Source of the DNA: Acidithiobacillus acidisediminis
GTDB lineage: Bacteria; Pseudomonadota; Gammaproteobacteria; Acidithiobacillales; Acidithiobacillaceae
Direction of reading: 5' to 3'
Assembly (NCBI RefSeq): GCF_023277115.1
Contig: NZ_JALQCS010000001.1
Coordinates: 924,001-988,000, forward strand
Length of the DNA: 64,000 nucleotides
Position 1 is the first letter of the stretch; the number at the start of each line of letters is the position of its first letter. Positions 47,323 to 57,862 of the stretch are shown here, piece by piece. A program made the translations under genes and the position numbers. The notes beneath the pieces are model-generated. The model ran no database searches and had not been told where the DNA came from. It saw only the letters and a program-made list of their open reading frames with translations.

Positions 47323-48768
47323 ATGCAGAATCCCTTGTTTCATTGGTCCTTTGCCATCCCCGAGATTTGGGTGCTGGTGATGGCCTGCGTGGTGCTCCTG
47401 GTGGACGTTTTTTTCGGCCAACGCCAGCGCGATCTTGCCTTTATCCTCAGTATTCTCACTCTGCTCGCGAGCATGGTCCTGACCTGGCTGGAGATGGGGC
47501 AGAGCGGTGCGGCTTTCTACGGTCAATTGCGCCTGGATCCATTTACCAACGTCGCAAGTTTCTTTGTCGAGTTGCTGACCTTATTGGTCCTGCTCTACTC
47601 CCGCCGCTATCTCCTGCGGCGTGGGCTGTATCGCGGCGAGGTCTTCGTCCTTTTGCTCTTTGCCTTGCTCGGGGCGATGATCTTGATTTCCGGCGCCAAT
47701 CTGCTGGTACTGTATCTGGGCCTCGAACTGCTTGCCCTGAGCCAGTATGCCCTGGTGGCCTTCCAGCGCAATAACCTCAGAGCGACAGAGGCCGGGCTGA
47801 AATATTTCATTCTTGGTGCCCTGGCCTCGGCGTTGCTGCTCTACGGCATGTCCTTGCTCTATGGGCTGACGGGAACGCTGGATGTGCAGAAGATTGCGGT
47901 AGGGCTGATCAATGTCGGGGCACAGAACTTTCTGCTCGTGCTTGCCGTGGTCTTTGTCGTGGCGGGCATCGCCTTCAAATTTGGTGCGGCGCCTTTCCAT
48001 ATGTGGCTACCCGACGCCTATCAGGGCGCGCCGACGCCGGTCACCCTGTTCATGTCCTCGGTACCCAAGATCGCCATCTTTGCCCTCTTTCTTCGTATTC
48101 TGGTGGATGGTGGCTATGGCAGTATCGAAATTTGGCGCCAACTGTTCATTGCTCTGGTTGTGGTTTCCCTGCTGATCGGTAACGTCGTCGCCATCGCCCA
48201 GACCAACCTCAAGCGCATGCTGGCCTACTCAACCGTTGGCAATATGGGTTTCCTCGCTTTGGGGATTGTTGCCGGAACGCAGAATGGACTCGCCAGCGCC
48301 TTCTTCTATGCGGTGGTTTACGCTCTTATGGCGACGGCGGCCTTTGGGCTCCTCGTCTATCTCAGTCGCGAGGGTTTCGAGGCGGAAGAAATCAGTGATC
48401 TGCGCGGATTGGTACGGACGCGGCCATGGGCGGCTTTCCTGTTACTGATCATCATGTTCTCCCTAGCGGGGGTGCCGCCGACGATTGGCTTCTATGCCAA
48501 ACTCGCGGTGTTTCAGGCCCTGGTCGAGGCACATTATATCTGGCTGGCGGTCTTTGGCGTCCTGATGGCGGTGGTCGGTGCGTTTTACTATCTGCGGGTA
48601 CTCAAGGTTGCATTGTTCGATGCGCCAGCGGAAGATCTCCACTATGGTGCCGACGATGGGCTGGCGGCTTCGGTGCTTACACTGAACAGCCTCGCCTTGC
48701 TGATCCTCGGTATCGTCCCAGGCGCGTTTCTGGCGTTCTGTTTCCATGCCTTGCAGGGGGTGCTCTGA
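47323..48768 (+). CDS. nuoN: NADH-quinone oxidoreductase subunit N
   Basis: NuoN is the antiporter-like subunit closest to the quinone site. The 481-residue protein shows LYLGLELLALSQYALVAFQR and KFGAAPFHMWLPDAYQGAPT with conserved Lys. Its stop overlaps the start of the DUF2818 gene (TGATG), so that gene is translationally coupled to complex I. Confidence 0.97.
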   Translation: MQNPLFHWSFAIPEIWVLVMACVVLLVDVFFGQRQRDLAFILSILTLLASMVLTWLEMGQSGAAFYGQLRLDPFTNVASFFVELLTLLVLLYSRRYLLRRGLYRGEVFVLLLFALLGAMILISGANLLVLYLGLELLALSQYALVAFQRNNLRATEAGLKYFILGALASALLLYGMSLLYGLTGTLDVQKIAVGLINVGAQNFLLVLAVVFVVAGIAFKFGAAPFHMWLPDAYQGAPTPVTLFMSSVPKIAIFALFLRILVDGGYGSIEIWRQLFIALVVVSLLIGNVVAIAQTNLKRMLAYSTVGNMGFLALGIVAGTQNGLASAFFYAVVYALMATAAFGLLVYLSREGFEAEEISDLRGLVRTRPWAAFLLLIIMFSLAGVPPTIGFYAKLAVFQALVEAHYIWLAVFGVLMAVVGAFYYLRVLKVALFDAPAEDLHYGADDGLAASVLTLNSLALLILGIVPGAFLAFCFHALQGVL

Positions 48769-49124
48769 TGGCTTTGCAACAATGGGCCGTTCTCTATATT
48801 TTACTGGCCTTCGTCGCCGCAAATCTGCCGTGGTTTACTCGGCATCGTTTCTTCTTTGGCAGCAGCGAGCCGGTCAAGACCTTGCCGTGGTATCTCGGCG
48901 AATGGTTTGCGCTCTACGTTCTCGTGGGCCTCATCGGTATGGGACTGGAGAGGCTGACGGATGGCCATAACCACGGTCAGGGCTGGGAGTTTTATGTGAT
49001 TGCCCTGTGCATGTTTGCCGTTTTCGCCATTCCTGGCTTTCTGTGGCGCTTTAATATTGTCCCGATGCTGCGCCGATCAGTTCTTTCCAATCCAGAGATG
49101 AGCCTGAAGGAGGGGCAGGAATGA
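48768..49124 (+). CDS. DUF2818 membrane protein, complex I-associated; C-terminus inside an IS end
   Basis: The 118-residue product has three hydrophobic segments and the DUF2818 pattern (VAANLPWFTRHRFFF, LGEWFALYVLVGLIGMGLE, GWEFYVIALCMFAVFAIPGF). DUF2818 genes commonly follow nuoN in beta-proteobacteria; their function is unknown, but coupling to nuoN suggests a role in complex I assembly or stability. The last dozen residues (NPEMSLKEGQE) are encoded within the left repeat of the adjacent insertion sequence, so the native C-terminus has probably been replaced. The core family region appears intact, so function may persist. Confidence 0.85.
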   Translation: MALQQWAVLYILLAFVAANLPWFTRHRFFFGSSEPVKTLPWYLGEWFALYVLVGLIGMGLERLTDGHNHGQGWEFYVIALCMFAVFAIPGFLWRFNIVPMLRRSVLSNPEMSLKEGQE

Positions 49125-49129
49125 GCCTG
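49087..49129 (+). repeat. Left IS end: terminal inverted repeat plus inner ATGAGCCTG copy
   Basis: GATGAGCCTGAAGG (49097-49110) is an exact inverted copy of 50449-50462, and ATGAGCCTG recurs at 49121-49129. These 43 bases contain the last codons of the DUF2818 gene and end one base before the transposase stop codon. The duplicated motif is a plausible transposase-binding site. Confidence 0.7.
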
Positions 49130-50383
49130 TCAGGCGGCTGAGTGTTGGGCATTGTTGATGGAACGAAAGAGCTTTGCCCGCGCCTTTTGGAGGCAAAGAG
49201 CGGCGTCATTATCGCTCTTGGCGTAGGCGATGGCATCCAGTGCTGCGAAGGTGACGCCTGGCTTGAGGTACTGGCTGGCCTGATCCAAAGACTTGAGCTT
49301 GTCGTACGGGGTCATCATCTGTGCGTAGGGATAACGTTTCCGTAGTCGGCCTCTGGCGTCGATCTCCTCTATCGGAAAGAAGCACGGCCGATGGAAGTTC
49401 AGGTACGGGGAGAGCAGCTCCTGAGCGAAGGCGTTGACCTGTCGGGCAAAGCGCCCCGGGATGTGGGCGTAGCCCAAATGTTTGCGGACCACCGACCCGT
49501 TCTTGGACTCCACCAACGCATTGTCGTTACTGCGCCGGGCGCGGGATTTGGTGAACTGCTCGACGCGCAGTTTCTCCAGCAATCTGGCGACGCGTTGGTT
49601 GATGTATTCCGAGCCATTGTCGGAGTGAACGCCGTGTACGACAAAGGGAAAGGCGTCGATCAGGGCCTCCAGAACGGGCAGCAGGAAACGCTCGCTGATG
49701 CGTTCGACGGAGCCCACGAACTGAAACTGTGTCACTTCGTCGACGAGGTTGATATGGTACAGCCCCTTGATGCCATCCAGATCACCCTGATGGACAGAAT
49801 CCACGCGCAGAAAGCCGGGCCTCCCGTCAGGGTGGGGTTTGCGCCGTTGGCCGATGGCCACCTGGACGGGTCGTGTCTTGTCCATGCTGCCACGCTGGCG
49901 TTGATAGCCCGGAGAGTGGCGGAGATTGTAGAGATGGCCGTTGGAAATCGTCGCCAGACGCTCATAGCGGGCGTCATGGAATACCCGATAAGCGCGCTCG
50001 CAGAGCTTGCGGGTGGCCGGACCCGACAAGCTATCATGCAAGGCATCTAACGCTGCCAGCGCCTGCACGTCGGCGGTGGTATAGCGACGCGGAAAGGGCT
50101 TGCTGGGCAGACCACGCCGGTCCCGGATCTGCCCGCCAGCGCGAAATTGCGAGATCAGACGGGTCACCTGCGCGCGAGACAAGCCCGTCACCTTCTCCAA
50201 GTAGCGATGCACCCATCCTCGGGCAACTTTGCCCAAGTGCGCGTACTGGAAGCGGCGCAACTCGCCAGTAATCCAATCATATGCCTCCTCTCGGGCTGGA
50301 GCGGCAAAATCGAGGCCTTGAGCGCCTTCCACAAAGGCGCGGATCTGGTCGAGGGTCTGTAGTCCCTGGGTCTTGAGTGTCAC
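49130..50383 (-). CDS. DDE transposase/integrase (rve catalytic core)
   Basis: The 417-residue protein has a helix-turn-helix N-terminal region (TGLSRAQVTRLISQFRAGG) and an rve-type integrase core. The candidate acidic triad is Asp in LRVDSVHQGD, Asp in VHSDNGSEY and Glu in NALVESKNG, the last two 36 residues apart, close to the classical D-35-E spacing. The motif SRARRSNDNALVESKNG is typical of IS481/ISNCY-like integrases; the exact family is not determined. I prefer the GTG at 50383, since GGAGG lies six bases before it; the ATG at 50389 directly abuts that site. The frame appears intact, so the element may be active. Confidence 0.88.
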   Translation of the reverse strand: MTLKTQGLQTLDQIRAFVEGAQGLDFAAPAREEAYDWITGELRRFQYAHLGKVARGWVHRYLEKVTGLSRAQVTRLISQFRAGGQIRDRRGLPSKPFPRRYTTADVQALAALDALHDSLSGPATRKLCERAYRVFHDARYERLATISNGHLYNLRHSPGYQRQRGSMDKTRPVQVAIGQRRKPHPDGRPGFLRVDSVHQGDLDGIKGLYHINLVDEVTQFQFVGSVERISERFLLPVLEALIDAFPFVVHGVHSDNGSEYINQRVARLLEKLRVEQFTKSRARRSNDNALVESKNGSVVRKHLGYAHIPGRFARQVNAFAQELLSPYLNFHRPCFFPIEEIDARGRLRKRYPYAQMMTPYDKLKSLDQASQYLKPGVTFAALDAIAYAKSDNDAALCLQKARAKLFRSINNAQHSAA

Positions 50384-50417
50384 GATCATCCTCCGATGAT
50401 CCCAAACTCAGACCGCT

Positions 50418-50471
50418 CAGGCTCATGTCACCTTGGAATCACGCTCTCCCTTCAGGCTCATCTGTCATTGG
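50418..50471 (-). repeat. Right IS end: terminal inverted repeat plus inner ATGAGCCTG copy
   Basis: On the minus strand the outer motif TGACAGATGAGCCTGAAGG and the inner motif TGACATGAGCCTGAG share TGACA and ATGAGCCTGA. They are 35 bases apart, against 23 between the copies at the left end. The outer copy matches the left end over 14 exact bases. Confidence 0.7.
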
Positions 50472-50484
50472 AAGAGGCTCGATC

Positions 50485-50512
50485 TTGACGAATGGCGGCT
50501 GATACTGATACT
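50485..50512 (+). promoter_or_regulatory. Probable promoter of tRNA-Val
   Basis: TTGACG (50485-50490) and GATACT (50507-50512) are 16 bases apart and end 12 bases before the tRNA. The -35 lies only 13 bases outside the right IS end, so the insertion just spared it. Confidence 0.55.
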
Positions 50513-50524
50513 TTTGCCCGGCTT

Positions 50525-50599
50525 AGGCGCGTAGCTCAGGGGGAGAGCGCTACCTTGACACGGTAGAGGTCGGCGGTTCGAAACCGCCCGTGCCTACCA
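50525..50599 (+). tRNA. tRNA-Val (GAC anticodon)
   Basis: Acceptor AGGCGCG pairs with CGTGCCT (one G-U). The anticodon stem CTACC/GGTAG encloses TTGACAC, anticodon GAC. The T-arm is GGCGGTTCGAAACCGCC, the discriminator base is A, and CCA is encoded. The total length is 75 bases. Confidence 0.97.
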
Positions 50600-50604
50600 C
50601 ACCC

Positions 50605-50637
50605 GCACCAGAGGGGCCTGGCTCACTGGTGCTTTTT
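50605..50637 (+). terminator. Terminator between tRNA-Val and thrS
   Basis: GCACCAG (50605-50611) pairs with CTGGTGC (50626-50632) around a 14-base loop that contains further GC-rich pairing, followed by TTTTT. It lies only 13 bases before the thrS start codon and just before its ribosome-binding site. Confidence 0.75.
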
Positions 50638-50650
50638 CTTTGGAGATGGC

Positions 50651-52582
50651 ATGCCCGAGATTCGCCTGCCGGATGGCTCTGTGCGTTCCTTTTCGGCACC
50701 CCTCACGGGTGCGGAACTGGCGCGCGATATTGGTGCGGGCCTCGCCAAGGCGGCAGTGGGTGTGCGCGTCGACGGGCAATTGCGCGATCTCAGTACGGTC
50801 CTCGATCATGATGTCGAGGTGAGTATTGTCACCAAAGACAGTGCCGAGGGGCTGGACATCTTGCGACATTCTACAGCGCATCTGCTGGCGCAGGCGGTCA
50901 AGGAACTTTTCCCTGCGGTGCAGGTGACCATTGGTCCGGTCATCGAGAATGGCTTTTTCTATGATTTTGCAGCGCCAAAGCCGTTTACCCCGGAAGATCT
51001 CGCCGCCATCACGGCGAAAATGCACGAACTCGTCCAGGCAGATCTGCCGGTGCAACGCGAATTGGTCAGTCGCGACGCAGCGATTCAGCGTTTTCACGCC
51101 ATGGGCGAAGAGTACAAAGTTCAGATTATCAAAGATATCCCTGCTGCAGAGGATTTGAGCCTCTACCGTCAGGGCGATTTCGTCGATCTTTGTCGGGGTC
51201 CCCATGTGCCACGCACCGGCGTGCTGGGGGCTTTTGCCTTGCGCAGCGTGGCCGGGGCCTATTGGCGTGGCGATTCGCGCAACCCGATGTTGCAGCGGAT
51301 CTATGGCACTGCCTGGGCAACGCAGAAAGAGCTCGACGCCTTCCTGCAACAGCAGGCTGAAGCCGAACGCCGCGATCACCGCAAGATCGGCACGGAACTG
51401 GAACTTTTCTCCATCCAGGAGGACGCTGGCGGTGGCTTGGTCTTCTGGCATCCGCAAGGCGCGCGCATACGCAAGGTGATCGAGGACTTCTGGCGCGCCG
51501 CGCATGTCGATTCTGGGTACGAACTCCTGTTTACGCCACACATTGCCCATGAGGATCTCTGGTACACCTCGGGGCACAAGGATTTCTACGCAGAATCGAT
51601 GTTCCAGCCGATGGAGGACGAGGGCCAGCCGTACCAGCTGAAGCCCATGAATTGCCCCTTCCACATCCTGATCTATAAGAGCAAACTGCGTTCCTACCGT
51701 GAGCTGCCCATCCGCTGGGCAGAGTTAGGCACCGTCTATCGTCACGAAATGTCTGGTGCCTTGCACGGCCTGATGCGGGTGCGCGGGTTTACTCAGGATG
51801 ATGCCCATATCTTCTGTCGTCCAGATCAAATCGAATCGGAAATCGCCGGGGTCTTGCAGTTGACCCAGAAGATTCTCGGCACCTTTGGCTTTGACCGCTA
51901 CGAAATCAATCTCTCCACCCGCCCTGAGGGCTCCGTTGGCAGTGACGAAATCTGGGAAACGGCCACTGCGGCATTGGAAGCGGCACTGCGGCGCGCTGGG
52001 CTAGCATATCAGGTGGATGCTGGCGGAGGCGCCTTCTACGGTCCGAAGATCGATCTGAAGATTGAAGACGCTATCGGCCGGAAATGGCAGTGCAGTACCA
52101 TCCAGCTCGATTTCAATCTGCCCGAGCGTTTTGGTATGGAGTACGTCGCTGAAGACAGCAGTCGACAAGTGCCCATCATGATCCATCGCGCCATCTTTGG
52201 CTCGGTGGAACGCTTCTTTGGCGTGCTCATCGAGCACTATGAAGGCAAATTTCCTCTGTGGTTGGCGCCTACCCAAGTCGTAGTGGCCCCAATCAGCGAG
52301 CAACACAGCGCTTATGCCGAGCATGTAGCGAAGCAACTGCAAGGGTTTGGCTTACGTGCAGAAACAGACTTGAGAAGCGAGAAGATCGGCTATAAAATAC
52401 GCGCCCACACTTTGCGGCGGGTGCCGTTCATGGCGGTTGTGGGCGAGCGCGAGAAGGGCGAGGGCACGATCAGCTTGCGGGATCGCGATGGGAAGGATCT
52501 TGGTTCCATCCCGGTAGAGATTTTGGGCAAGGCATTGCAGAGGTTGAATTCACGGCGGCAACAGGGTCTGGAACTGGCCTAG
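50651..52582 (+). CDS. thrS: Threonyl-tRNA synthetase
   Basis: ThrRS charges tRNA-Thr and edits mischarged serine. In 643 residues it has an N-terminal TGS domain, an editing domain with [15 protein letters not shown], the class II core with zinc ligands in [10 protein letters not shown] and further His in the core, motif 2 [18 protein letters not shown], and a C-terminal anticodon-binding domain. GGAG precedes the ATG. No separate promoter is visible between the tRNA-Val terminator and the start, so transcription probably reads through from the tRNA-Val promoter. Confidence 0.98.
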   Translation: MPEIRLPDGSVRSFSAPLTGAELARDIGAGLAKAAVGVRVDGQLRDLSTVLDHDVEVSIVTKDSAEGLDILRHSTAHLLAQAVKELFPAVQVTIGPVIENGFFYDFAAPKPFTPEDLAAITAKMHELVQADLPVQRELVSRDAAIQRFHAMGEEYKVQIIKDIPAAEDLSLYRQGDFVDLCRGPHVPRTGVLGAFALRSVAGAYWRGDSRNPMLQRIYGTAWATQKELDAFLQQQAEAERRDHRKIGTELELFSIQEDAGGGLVFWHPQGARIRKVIEDFWRAAHVDSGYELLFTPHIAHEDLWYTSGHKDFYAESMFQPMEDEGQPYQLKPMNCPFHILIYKSKLRSYRELPIRWAELGTVYRHEMSGALHGLMRVRGFTQDDAHIFCRPDQIESEIAGVLQLTQKILGTFGFDRYEINLSTRPEGSVGSDEIWETATAALEAALRRAGLAYQVDAGGGAFYGPKIDLKIEDAIGRKWQCSTIQLDFNLPERFGMEYVAEDSSRQVPIMIHRAIFGSVERFFGVLIEHYEGKFPLWLAPTQVVVAPISEQHSAYAEHVAKQLQGFGLRAETDLRSEKIGYKIRAHTLRRVPFMAVVGEREKGEGTISLRDRDGKDLGSIPVEILGKALQRLNSRRQQGLELA

Positions 52583-52597
52583 GGGGAGGGTAGGGCA

Positions 52598-53116
52598 ATC
52601 GCGACGGAAAAAGAGATCCGCATCAATCGGGAAATTTTGGCGGCAAAGGTACGATTGATTGGGGATTCGGGAGAGCAGTTAGGTATCGTTTCCCTGCATG
52701 AGGCCTTGGCCGCCGCTGAAGAGGCGGACCTCGACCTCGTCGAGATTGCCCCGCAAGCCGTCCCCCCGGTTTGTCGGGTCATGGATTACGGAAAGTTCCG
52801 TTTCCAGGAAAGCAAGCGGCAGCACGAGGCGCGCAAGAAGCAAAAGCAGAGTCAGGTCAAGGAGATCAAATTTCGGCCGCGTACTGACGACGCAGATTAT
52901 CAGATCAAGTTGCGCAATATCCTGCGCTTTTTGGAGGATGGTGACCGGGCCAAGATTACCTTGCGGTTTCGCGGGCGGGAAATGAGTCATCCAGAACTGG
53001 GTATGGAATTGCTCAATCGGGTCGAGGCGGATTTGCAGGAACAGGGTGTGGTCGAGCAGCGGCCACGTATGGAAGGGCGGCAGATGGTCATGGTCATCGC
53101 CCCCAAAAAGAAATAG
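52598..53116 (+). CDS. infC: Translation initiation factor IF-3 with ATC start codon
   Basis: IF-3 binds the 30S subunit and enforces start codon fidelity. The frame is coding back to an ATC at 52598 preceded by GGGAGGG, giving 172 residues with the expected N-terminus ([20 protein letters not shown]). A later TTG (52637) would truncate the N-domain. Non-AUG AUU/AUC/AUA starts are a known trait of infC: IF-3 discriminates against them, so it represses its own translation. The position between thrS and rpmI is canonical. Confidence 0.95.
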   Translation: MATEKEIRINREILAAKVRLIGDSGEQLGIVSLHEALAAAEEADLDLVEIAPQAVPPVCRVMDYGKFRFQESKRQHEARKKQKQSQVKEIKFRPRTDDADYQIKLRNILRFLEDGDRAKITLRFRGREMSHPELGMELLNRVEADLQEQGVVEQRPRMEGRQMVMVIAPKKK

Positions 53117-53126
53117 GAGAGGCACG

Positions 53127-53324
53127 ATGCCGAAGATGAAGACCAATCGCGGGGCCGCCAAGCGTTTCAAGCGCACCGGCTCGGGAAAATTCAAGCACCG
53201 GCAGGCGTTCTTGAATCACATCCTTACCAAGAAAAGCACCAAGCGTAAGCGCCACTTGCGCCACACCTTGGTAACGTCCGGTAGCGAGCAGGCCGCATTG
53301 CGGCGCATGCTGCCCTACGTCTGA
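53127..53324 (+). CDS. rpmI: 50S ribosomal protein L35
   Basis: The 65-residue basic protein [20 protein letters not shown] is typical L35. GGAG lies nine bases before the ATG, ten bases past infC. L20-mediated feedback on this messenger is known in other bacteria; I could not define an L20-binding pseudoknot here. Confidence 0.97.
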   Translation: MPKMKTNRGAAKRFKRTGSGKFKHRQAFLNHILTKKSTKRKRHLRHTLVTSGSEQAALRRMLPYV

Positions 53325-53342
53325 GTATAAAGGAGCACCGAG

Positions 53343-54751
<1,409 letters not shown>

Positions 54752-54759
54752 GGATCATC

Positions 54760-57120
54760 ATGCGCGTCGCATTGGAATGGTTGCGGGAATTTCTGGATAC
54801 GGCCTATTCGCCGGAGCAGTTGGCGGATACCTTGAGCATGGGAGGGCTGGAGGTCGAGGCCATCGAAGCGGCAGCCCCGCCCTTTTCCGGTGTTGTCGTT
54901 GGGCGGGCGCAGCGGGTCTGGACGCATCCCAACGCTGAGAAGTTGCGGGTAGCAGAAGTCGATGTAGGCGTTGGCGCGCCACGGCAGATCGTCTGCGGAG
55001 CGGATAATCTACGCGAAGGGATGATGGTTGCCGTTGCCCTGCCCGGAGCAAGGTTACCGGCCATGGAAATTGCCGCTGCGGAACTGCGTGGTGTGGCCTC
55101 GGAAGGTATGTTGTGTTCTGCCGCTGAACTCGGCATGGAGGATGGCAGCGCCGGAATCCTGGAGCTGGATGCCGATGCACCCGTCGGCGCCGACCTGCGC
55201 AGCTACCTGCGACTGGATGATCCCATTTTCACCCTGGGGATCACTCCCAACCGCGGCGATGCCCTGTCCCTCTTAGGGGTGGCGCGAGATCTGGCTGCCC
55301 GCGGTGCCGGGCGCTTTGTCCCTCCTCAGCTTCCCGCTGCCCCGTGGCAGGCGCAGGAGGGGGAAACATGCGTAGAGGAATTCCCTATCCGCATTGCCGA
55401 GTCCGCGCGTGCGGCCTGTGGCAGCTATTCTGCGTTGTTGCTCGATGCATTGCCGCAGCGTTTGCCGGATCGGTGGCGCGAGCGTCTGCGCCGCAGCGGG
55501 CAAAAAATGATCTCGCCCTTGGTGGATTGGCTGAATTTGTGGATGATTGCCCTCGGGCAGCCCATGCATGCCTTTGATCGCGAGCGCCTGCAAGGAGAAA
55601 TTGAGGTACGCTGGGCGCGCGATGGCGAAATCCTCGACGCCCTGGACGGGCGTGATCTTGCGCTCAGCTCGGATATGCTCGTGATCGCCGATACCCAAGG
55701 ACCCGTGGCCTTGGCTGGCATCATCGGCGGTCGCCGTACGGCGATATCTGCGCATACCCGCCGGGTACTGCTCGAAGCTGCCTATTTTTCCGCGCGGGCG
55801 GTGCAGGGCCGAGCCCGGCGTTTGGGCTTGCAGACCGAGGCGGCGCAGCGGTACGAGCGCGGGGTAGATTTTCGTCTTGCGCTGCCCGCAGCCCTGGCCC
55901 TGCGTGAACGCTGTGCGATTACCAGCAGCGGCGGCGCTACCGCTCTGGGTACGCTGCCGCAGCTCGGGCAGATTCTCTTGCGACGCCAACGTATCGGTCG
56001 GATTCTGGGCGGTCCAATGGCCGCGGAGCAGGTATCCGAGCATCTACAGGCCCTGGGTTGTACCGTGCAGGCGCAGGAAGAAAACTGGCGGGTAGTGCCG
56101 CCCAGTCACCGCTATGATTTGCGTATCGAGGCGGATCTGATTGAGGAATTGGCCCGGGTAAGCGGTTATGAGCAGTTGCCCACCCGTCGCCCCCACGCCA
56201 TTTTGCGTCCCCTGGACGCCTCTAACGCTAAACAGCGCCGCGCCCTCATGGCATTGCTCGCCGCGCGAGGCTATCACGAAATCATCAGCTATAGTTTTAT
56301 CGCGCCGGAATTACAAGCGCGCTTCTACCCAGGAGTTGTTGCCCCAAGCTTGCAGAATCCCATCTCCGCCGATATGGCGGTGATGCGCGCCGGGCTCTGG
56401 CCGGGCTTGCTGCAGACCCTGCGTTTCAATCGGAACCGGCAACAGGAGCAGCTGCGCTTTTTTGAACTGGGGCGTAGTTTTGCCGCGGATGCGCAGCGGC
56501 TGCAGCTTGCTGGCGCGCTGTTCGGGCCGGGCACTGCAGAGTCTTGGCTGGGGAAAGCGCGGGGGAGTGATTTCTTCGACCTGAAAGGCGATGTCGAGGC
56601 CCTCCTCGGGCTCTGGCCGCAGCGGCAATTCCGTTTTGTCCGGGTCGTTGATCCGGCGCTGCACCCAGGGCAGAGCGCGGAAATCCTGCTTGCGGGACAG
56701 GCCGTTGGGCGCCTTGGCGCGTTGCATCCGCAGATTGCGGAAGCGTACGATTTTAGCGAGCCAGTTTGGCTGTTTGCGCTCGACCTAGAAAAATTGCTGG
56801 AGGCGCAGCCCGTCCCGCGTTTTCGGGGTTTATCCCCGTTTCCGTCGGTGCGCCGGGATCTCGCCCTGCTGGTACCGGAGGACATGGAGGCTGGACGGAT
56901 CCTGGACATCCTCTGGTCGCTGGAATCGCCACTGTTGCAGGAGGCGGAAGTGTTCGATCGCTACTGCGGCGCCGGTTTGCCCACCGGTCAGATGGGCTTG
57001 GGCCTACGCTTGCAGTTTCAGGATCAAACGAGCACCCTCACGGAAGGACAGGTACAGGAAGAAGTGGAGCGGCTCCTCCAGGGCATGCAAAAACTCGCTC
57101 CCATTGCATTACGCATATAG
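54760..57120 (+). CDS. pheT: Phenylalanyl-tRNA synthetase beta subunit
   Basis: PheT carries editing and tRNA-binding functions. The 786 residues comprise an N-terminal EMAP-type tRNA-binding domain (VVVGRAQRVWTHPNAEKLRV), the B3/B4 editing domain, B5, the inactive synthetase fold and a C-terminal ferredoxin-like anticodon-binding domain (FPSVRRDLALLVPEDM). Length is normal. It starts eight bases after pheS. Confidence 0.97.
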   Translation: MRVALEWLREFLDTAYSPEQLADTLSMGGLEVEAIEAAAPPFSGVVVGRAQRVWTHPNAEKLRVAEVDVGVGAPRQIVCGADNLREGMMVAVALPGARLPAMEIAAAELRGVASEGMLCSAAELGMEDGSAGILELDADAPVGADLRSYLRLDDPIFTLGITPNRGDALSLLGVARDLAARGAGRFVPPQLPAAPWQAQEGETCVEEFPIRIAESARAACGSYSALLLDALPQRLPDRWRERLRRSGQKMISPLVDWLNLWMIALGQPMHAFDRERLQGEIEVRWARDGEILDALDGRDLALSSDMLVIADTQGPVALAGIIGGRRTAISAHTRRVLLEAAYFSARAVQGRARRLGLQTEAAQRYERGVDFRLALPAALALRERCAITSSGGATALGTLPQLGQILLRRQRIGRILGGPMAAEQVSEHLQALGCTVQAQEENWRVVPPSHRYDLRIEADLIEELARVSGYEQLPTRRPHAILRPLDASNAKQRRALMALLAARGYHEIISYSFIAPELQARFYPGVVAPSLQNPISADMAVMRAGLWPGLLQTLRFNRNRQQEQLRFFELGRSFAADAQRLQLAGALFGPGTAESWLGKARGSDFFDLKGDVEALLGLWPQRQFRFVRVVDPALHPGQSAEILLAGQAVGRLGALHPQIAEAYDFSEPVWLFALDLEKLLEAQPVPRFRGLSPFPSVRRDLALLVPEDMEAGRILDILWSLESPLLQEAEVFDRYCGAGLPTGQMGLGLRLQFQDQTSTLTEGQVQEEVERLLQGMQKLAPIALRI

Positions 57121-57129
57121 AGGTGGAAG

Positions 57130-57426
57130 ATGGCAGTAACTAAAGCAGAAATCGTCGACATGCTCTTTTCGACCATGGGCCTCAACAAGCGCGAGGCCAA
57201 AAGTGTGGTGGAATCCTTTTTTGAGGGGATCCGAGAGACCCTGGCACAGGGGGAAGAGGTCAAGCTCTCGGGCTTTGGCAATTTTTCGTTGCGCGAGAAG
57301 AACCCGCGGCCGGGACGCAACCCCAAAACTGGTGTGGAGATTACCATTACCGCGCGCCGCGTCGTGACTTTTCATCCCAGTCAGAAACTCAAGGCGCATG
57401 TAAATGGCGATGGAGCAGGGGAGTAG
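57130..57426 (+). CDS. ihfA: Integration host factor subunit alpha
   Basis: IHF-alpha bends DNA as a heterodimer with IHF-beta. The 98-residue HU-fold protein begins [20 protein letters not shown] and has the DNA-intercalating arm [11 protein letters not shown] with the key proline. The pheT-ihfA order is universal in many proteobacteria. It overlaps the following merR-type gene by 23 bases. Confidence 0.97.
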   Translation: MAVTKAEIVDMLFSTMGLNKREAKSVVESFFEGIRETLAQGEEVKLSGFGNFSLREKNPRPGRNPKTGVEITITARRVVTFHPSQKLKAHVNGDGAGE

Positions 57427-57862
57427 GGCCAAAGCTGCCAAGGCCCTGGCGCCGCTGCCTGAGATTCCGGAAAAACAATATTTTTCCATTAGTGAGGCAG
57501 CGGAGCTCTGCGGCGTCAAGGCCCACGTCCTGCGCTACTGGGAACAGGAGTTTCCGCAGCTTCGGCCACTGAAAAGGCGGGGCAATCGGCGCTATTATCA
57601 GAAGCATGATCTACTTCTCGTGCGACAGATCCGGGCCCTGCTCTATGGTGAAGGTTTCACCATCCATGGTGCGCGGGAGCGGATTGGACAACATCCGCGC
57701 CAACGCCATGAAGATCTCGACAAACAGTTGGTGTTGGATATAGAGCCCGGTGCTGAGGTGCAGGAACTGGCGGAGCAGCTCTGGCAACAGCGTTTACGAT
57801 TCTTGCGTCGGGAAGTCGAGGCTCTGCAGCGGCTTTGTGCTGGGAGTGATGGGCAACCATAG
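57404..57862 (+). CDS. MerR family transcriptional regulator
   Basis: The 152-residue protein has an N-terminal winged HTH ([20 protein letters not shown], then [20 protein letters not shown]) and a C-terminal coiled coil (about residues 105-145). There is no Cys pair for metal sensing, so it belongs to the short regulator type commonly found directly downstream of ihfA. The start overlaps ihfA; a second ATG two codons on is equally possible. Target genes are unknown. Confidence 0.92.
   Translation: MAMEQGSRAKAAKALAPLPEIPEKQYFSISEAAELCGVKAHVLRYWEQEFPQLRPLKRRGNRRYYQKHDLLLVRQIRALLYGEGFTIHGARERIGQHPRQRHEDLDKQLVLDIEPGAEVQELAEQLWQQRLRFLRREVEALQRLCAGSDGQP

Larger units (their letters stand above)
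49087..50471 (-). mobile_element. Insertion sequence with one DDE transposase and nested inverted repeats
   Basis: A transposase gene is flanked by inverted sequences. The left end reads CCAATCCAGAGATGAGCCTG followed by AAGG (49087-49110). The right end, on the opposite strand, reads CCAATGACAGATGAGCCTGA followed by AGG (50449-50471). Each end also holds a second, inner ATGAGCCTG copy (49121-49129 and 50418-50426). The element is about 1.4 kb. It lies between the DUF2818 gene and the tRNA-Val promoter. No clear target duplication could be read because the exact outer edges are uncertain (the bases outside CCAAT are also similar, TTT versus CTT). Confidence 0.75.

Noticed and set aside
50605-50650. 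T-box leader for thrS
   Set aside because: T-boxes are long structured leaders, mainly in Gram-positives; here the gap is a simple terminator hairpin with no T-box sequence.
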